This document shows positions 4,094 to 6,447 of a DNA stretch of 6,447 nt, one piece after another (position 1 is the first letter of the stretch; the number at the start of each line of letters is the position of its first letter). A program made the translations under genes and the position numbers. Under the pieces are notes generated by a model. The model worked only from the letters and a program-made list of their open reading frames with translations, had not been told where the DNA came from and ran no database searches. The DNA is from Bacillota bacterium (GTDB lineage Bacteria; Bacillota; Clostridia; Oscillospirales; Oscillospiraceae), in contig WQUU01000083.1 in the NCBI GenBank assembly GCA_009781925.1, positions 1 to 6,447 on the forward strand. Reading direction: 5' to 3'.

Positions 4094-5494
4094 CTATCCC
4101 CTTCTCCATTTGACCCCCTGCGGCGTGTCCTCAAGAATGATGCCCATCTCCTTCAGCTCGTCCCGGATGCGGTCGGCCTCGGCGAAATCTTTCGCCTTCC
4201 GCGCGCTCTGCCGGGCCTCGATGAGGGCCTCCACCTTTTCATCCAGGCAGCCTGTGTCGCAAAACGGGATGCCCAGCACGCAGCAGAGCTCCGAGAACCG
4301 CGCGAGGCAGTCTGACGCCAACGCCTTTTGGGGATCGGCGGCGGGGTTGATCCGGGCATTGATTTCCCGGATCATGTCGAAGATCGCGGCGACGGCGTCC
4401 GCCGTGTTGAAGTCGTCGTCCATGGCGGCGATGAAGGCCGCCCGGTACTGTTCAAGCTCCGACACAAAGCGGCATTCCGCAACATCCAACTCCCCGTCAC
4501 GGCCGTTTACGGTAAAGAACTCCAAATTTTTTCGCGCCGTGTCCAGCCGCTCCAAAGCGGCTTTTGCCTGGAACAACACCTCGCAGGAGTAGTTGAGCGG
4601 ACTTCTGTAGTGGCTCATGAGCATGAACATGCGAATGGCGCCGTAGCCGCAGACCTCCGCCGCCTCCCGGACGGTGAAAAAGTTGTTCAGGGACTTGGAC
4701 ATCTTCCTGTTGTCGATGGAGATAAAGCCGTTGTGCAGCCAATAGTTCACAAACTTTTGGCCGCTCGCCGCCTCGGACTGCGCAATTTCGTTTTCGTGGT
4801 GGGGAAACATCAAGTCCGCGCCGCCGCAGTGGATGTCGAGGGTCTTGCCCAGGTAACGCCCGCTCATGGCGGAGCACTCGATGTGCCAGCCGGGGCGCCC
4901 CTCCCCCCAGGGCGAGGGCCAGGCGGGCTCCCCCTCTTTCGCCGCCTTCCACAGGGCGAAGTCCATGGGGTTCTCCTTCCCGTCATTGACATCCACCCGC
5001 GCCCCCGCCTGCAACTCTTCGAGGGGCTGGTGGCTCAGCGCCCCATAGCTCCGGAACTTGAGCGTGCGGAAATACACATCGCCCCCGGACGCATAGGCAT
5101 AGCCTTTGTCAATCAGCGTCCGGATCATCTCTATGATCTCCGGGATATGCTCTGTGGCCCGGGGCGCAATCGTCGGCGGCCGGACGCCCAGTCCCTCCGC
5201 GTCCGCCTTGTACGCGGCGATGTATTTTTCCGCCACCTCCGCCGCGGGAATACCTTCTTCTTTCGCGCGGTTGATGATTTTGTCGTCGATGTCCGTAAAA
5301 TTCTGCGCGAAGGTGACTTCATAGCCCCGATACTCGAAATATCGCCGCAGGACGTCGAATAGGATGATGGGCCGCGCGTTGCCCACATGGATGAAGTTGT
5401 ACACCGTGGGCCCGCAGGCGTACATGCGGACTTTCCCCGGTTCAATGGGGACGAATTCCTCTTTTTGCTGGCTCATCGTGTTAAACAGTTTCAC
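4094..5494 (-). CDS. cysS: Cysteinyl-tRNA synthetase
   Basis: CysRS (EC 6.1.1.16) charges tRNA-Cys with cysteine in the cytoplasm. I start it at GTG 5494, giving MKLFNTMSQQKEEFVPIEPG, the normal family N-terminus. AAAGGAG (5504-5510) lies 9 bases upstream, whereas ATG 5515 would add seven residues that belong to the cysE frame and lacks a site. The product has 466 residues, the usual length. Visible landmarks are the zinc ligand in CGPTVYN (Cys27), the HVGNARP form of the class I HIGH motif (36-42), HIECSAMS (Cys207), CGGADLMFPHHENEIAQSEA with His and Glu ligands (about 223-242), and KMSKS (264-268). The C-terminal part carries the DALR-type helical domain (MDDDFNTADAVA) and ends GVKWRRG. The start overlaps cysE by 14 bases, which indicates translational coupling. 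Expression should be governed by the T-box leader upstream of cysE. Confidence 0.97.
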   Translation of the reverse strand: MKLFNTMSQQKEEFVPIEPGKVRMYACGPTVYNFIHVGNARPIILFDVLRRYFEYRGYEVTFAQNFTDIDDKIINRAKEEGIPAAEVAEKYIAAYKADAEGLGVRPPTIAPRATEHIPEIIEMIRTLIDKGYAYASGGDVYFRTLKFRSYGALSHQPLEELQAGARVDVNDGKENPMDFALWKAAKEGEPAWPSPWGEGRPGWHIECSAMSGRYLGKTLDIHCGGADLMFPHHENEIAQSEAASGQKFVNYWLHNGFISIDNRKMSKSLNNFFTVREAAEVCGYGAIRMFMLMSHYRSPLNYSCEVLFQAKAALERLDTARKNLEFFTVNGRDGELDVAECRFVSELEQYRAAFIAAMDDDFNTADAVAAIFDMIREINARINPAADPQKALASDCLARFSELCCVLGIPFCDTGCLDEKVEALIEARQSARKAKDFAEADRIRDELKEMGIILEDTPQGVKWRRG

Positions 5495-6161
5495 AGACGT
5501 ATTCTCCTTTTTCATTCGTGTAGCAGGGCCGCGACGCGAGGTATTGCTCCAAGACCTCGAGCTGCTCCCGCAGCGCGGCGATGTCGATGGACACCGGATC
5601 GGTGACGCTCACCTGGTCGATCTCCCCGGCGAAGTTGACCCGCTGCCCCGCCAGCCGCACGATCCGGGCCGGGACGCCCACCGCCGTACTGTCCGGCGGA
5701 ACCTCCTTGAGCACCACGGCGTTGGCCGCGATGCGGGCGTTGTCCCCGACCTTAAAGGGCCCCAAAACCTTTGCCCCCGCGCCCACCAATACGTTGTCTC
5801 CGATGGTGGGGTGGCGCTTGCCCTGATCCTTCCCCGTTCCGCCGAGCGTGACGCCCTGGTACAGCAGCACATCGTCGCCGATCTCGGCGGTCTCCCCGAT
5901 GACGACGCCCATGCCGTGGTCGATCACCAGCCGGCGTCCGATCTTTGCGGCGGGGGGGATCTCGATGCCGGTTACGCGCCGCGTCCGCTGGGAGATGGCT
6001 CTGGCCAGAAAAAACAGCCTGTGCCGGTAACACCAGTTGGCCCGCCGGTGCCGCCGCACGGCGCGCAGTCCGGGGTACAGCAGCACAATCTCCAAGTCGG
6101 AGCGCGCCGCCGGATCCCTGGCCTTGTAGGCTTTGATGAGTTCCTTGCGTTCGGTAAACAT
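5481..6161 (-). CDS. cysE: Serine O-acetyltransferase
   Basis: CysE (EC 2.3.1.30) transfers acetyl from acetyl-CoA to L-serine, making O-acetylserine, the precursor that O-acetylserine sulfhydrylase turns into cysteine. The 226-residue length is typical. ATG 6161 has GGGAGGA with 7 bases of spacing. An N-terminal helical domain (1-63) leads into the left-handed beta-helix of hexapeptide repeats (about 66-170): IDHGMGVVIGETAEIGDDVL holds the catalytic Asp-His pair (81-82), GVTLGGTGKDQGKRHPTIGD holds the second active-site His (117), and AVGVPARIV closes the fold. The strand usually reading (D/E)IHP is IEIPP here (His to Pro at 69), a non-catalytic position. The C-terminal tail ends VCETV, not the Ile-ended tail that binds cysteine synthase in enterobacteria. 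It is the first gene of a cysE-cysS unit, overlapping cysS by 14 bases, under T-box control. Confidence 0.96.
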   Translation of the reverse strand: MFTERKELIKAYKARDPAARSDLEIVLLYPGLRAVRRHRRANWCYRHRLFFLARAISQRTRRVTGIEIPPAAKIGRRLVIDHGMGVVIGETAEIGDDVLLYQGVTLGGTGKDQGKRHPTIGDNVLVGAGAKVLGPFKVGDNARIAANAVVLKEVPPDSTAVGVPARIVRLAGQRVNFAGEIDQVSVTDPVSIDIAALREQLEVLEQYLASRPCYTNEKGEYVCETV

Positions 6162-6180
6162 GATAGAATCCTCCCTTTTC

Positions 6181-6203
6181 GCAGGGGCGATTAGAAATCG
6201 CCC
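6181..6203. repeat. Perfect hairpin, GGGCGATT/AATCGCCC, in the cysE leader
   Basis: An 8-base perfect stem (6185-6192 with 6196-6203) and 3-base loop, prefixed GCAG like the GTAGGG-type repeats elsewhere in the window. It lies just upstream of the cysE ribosome binding site. Confidence 0.65.
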
Positions 6204-6211
6204 GCTATTTT

Positions 6212-6294
6212 GTCATTGCGAGGCGACTGTCCCTGTCGCCGCGGCAATCCAGTTATTGCAGTTTTCTGGATTGCTTCGCTGCGCTCGCAATGAC
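6212..6294. repeat. Nested palindromic element, GTCATTGCGAG type
   Basis: The outer arms GTCATTGCGAG (6212-6222) and CTCGCAATGAC (6284-6294) are perfect 11-base inverted repeats. Inner arms GCAATCCAG (6244-6252) and CTGGATTGC (6266-6274) are also perfect, and GGCGAC/GTCGCC (6222-6227 with 6235-6240) forms a third stem. The element resembles a dispersed repeat known from many bacterial genomes, often miscalled as a 'CERSEA' peptide. Here it sits between the T-box terminator and cysE. Confidence 0.8.
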
Positions 6295-6310
6295 GTGCGC
6301 AGCCCGACAT

Positions 6311-6349
6311 AAAAATGAAAAAGCCCCACACGCACACTGCGTGAGAGGC
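6311..6349 (-). terminator. Rho-independent terminator of the T-box leader
   Basis: On the minus strand GCCTCTCACGC (6339-6349) pairs with GCGTGTGGGGC (6323-6333) across a 5-base loop, with one mismatch and one G-U pair. A U-rich run (TTTTTCATTTTT, 6311-6322) follows. The 5' side of the stem overlaps the strand used in the antiterminator, as expected for T-box control. Confidence 0.85.
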
Positions 6350-6447
6350 GAATAATCGCGGTTCCACTCCCATTTTATCACTCAGCCGGTCTGAGGGCAT
6401 GACTGAGAAAACAAAACCCCAATAAAAACCGGCACGGCCTTAACGCG
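6311..6447 (-). promoter_or_regulatory. T-box riboswitch leader (3' part) of the cysE-cysS operon
   Basis: T-box leaders bind a specific uncharged tRNA and let transcription pass into amino acid genes. The conserved bulge sequence reads GGAGTGGAACCGCG on the minus strand (6357-6370). The antiterminator helix can form from GAG with CTC and GCG with CGC around ATTATT. A stem-III-like hairpin lies upstream (CTCAGTC/GGCTGAG, 6401-6407 with 6381-6387), and the terminator downstream. Stem I, with the specifier loop and promoter, is beyond the right edge. Specificity for tRNA-Cys (UGC codon) is therefore inferred from the genes controlled. Confidence 0.9.

Noticed and set aside
3463..4134. Gln/Arg-rich minus-strand frame of 223 codons opposite the 154-aa gene
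   Set aside because: Low-complexity composition, no good ribosome binding site, and it crosses the cysS stop, the deoC promoter and a repeat hairpin.
4328..5362. Long plus-strand frame (344 codons) opposite cysS
   Set aside because: It is antisense to a clearly conserved synthetase; open antisense frames are common in GC-rich genes. The same applies to the 276-codon frame opposite cysE at 5364-6194.
6191..6400. A 69-residue minus-strand frame containing CERSEAIQKTAITGLP
   Set aside because: It reads through the T-box, its terminator and the GTCATTGCGAG repeat; this peptide is a well-known artefact of that repeat.

Overview
The window looks like a chromosomal segment from a GC-rich member of the Clostridia (Firmicutes), perhaps an Oscillospirales- or Christensenellales-like gut lineage. 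The evidence is a T-box leader in front of a cysE-cysS operon, AGGAGG-type ribosome binding sites, sigma-A type promoters with 17-base spacers, a lipoprotein family 5 solute-binding protein, and GTAGGG-type palindromic repeats. The genus cannot be fixed from the sequence alone.

Layout from left to right. (1) Positions 1-1410, minus strand: a two-gene unit read leftward from a strong promoter at 1382-1410. It starts with an unrecognised four-helix membrane protein (779-1324) and continues into a lipoprotein solute-binding protein of a peptide-type ABC transporter (744 to beyond the left edge). (2) 1325-2379: mostly non-coding DNA with palindromic repeats around a broken PHP-family histidinol-phosphatase gene (1647-2166). 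(3) 2380-2754, plus strand: a small CmpB-type membrane protein. It faces a deoC-like aldolase (3411 down to 2476, minus strand) that has lost its normal stop codon and reads 279 bases antisense into its neighbour. The aldolase also carries Val where the Schiff-base Lys is expected. (4) 3412-3573: the deoC promoter and a two-hairpin repeat, then an unrecognised plus-strand gene (3574-4038). (5) 4094-6447, minus strand: T-box leader, cysE, cysS. This unit joins O-acetylserine synthesis to cysteinyl-tRNA charging, and the leader presumably senses uncharged tRNA-Cys; the specifier loop lies beyond the right edge.

The dominant impression is genome erosion around ordinary housekeeping genes. The PHP gene has an internal deletion with a frame change. 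deoC has lost its own end exactly where the convergent gene stops. A short ORF after cysS looks like the first ~15 codons of a lost NUDIX gene, cut off exactly where the next convergent gene stops. Five palindromic repeat units, several sharing a (G)TTGTAGGG-like edge, fill the gaps, and two of them sit inside the cysE leader. I see no CRISPR array, complete insertion sequence, tRNA, rRNA, or recognisable defence or biosynthetic system. The best candidates for something new are the Lys-to-Val aldolase and the two unrecognised proteins.
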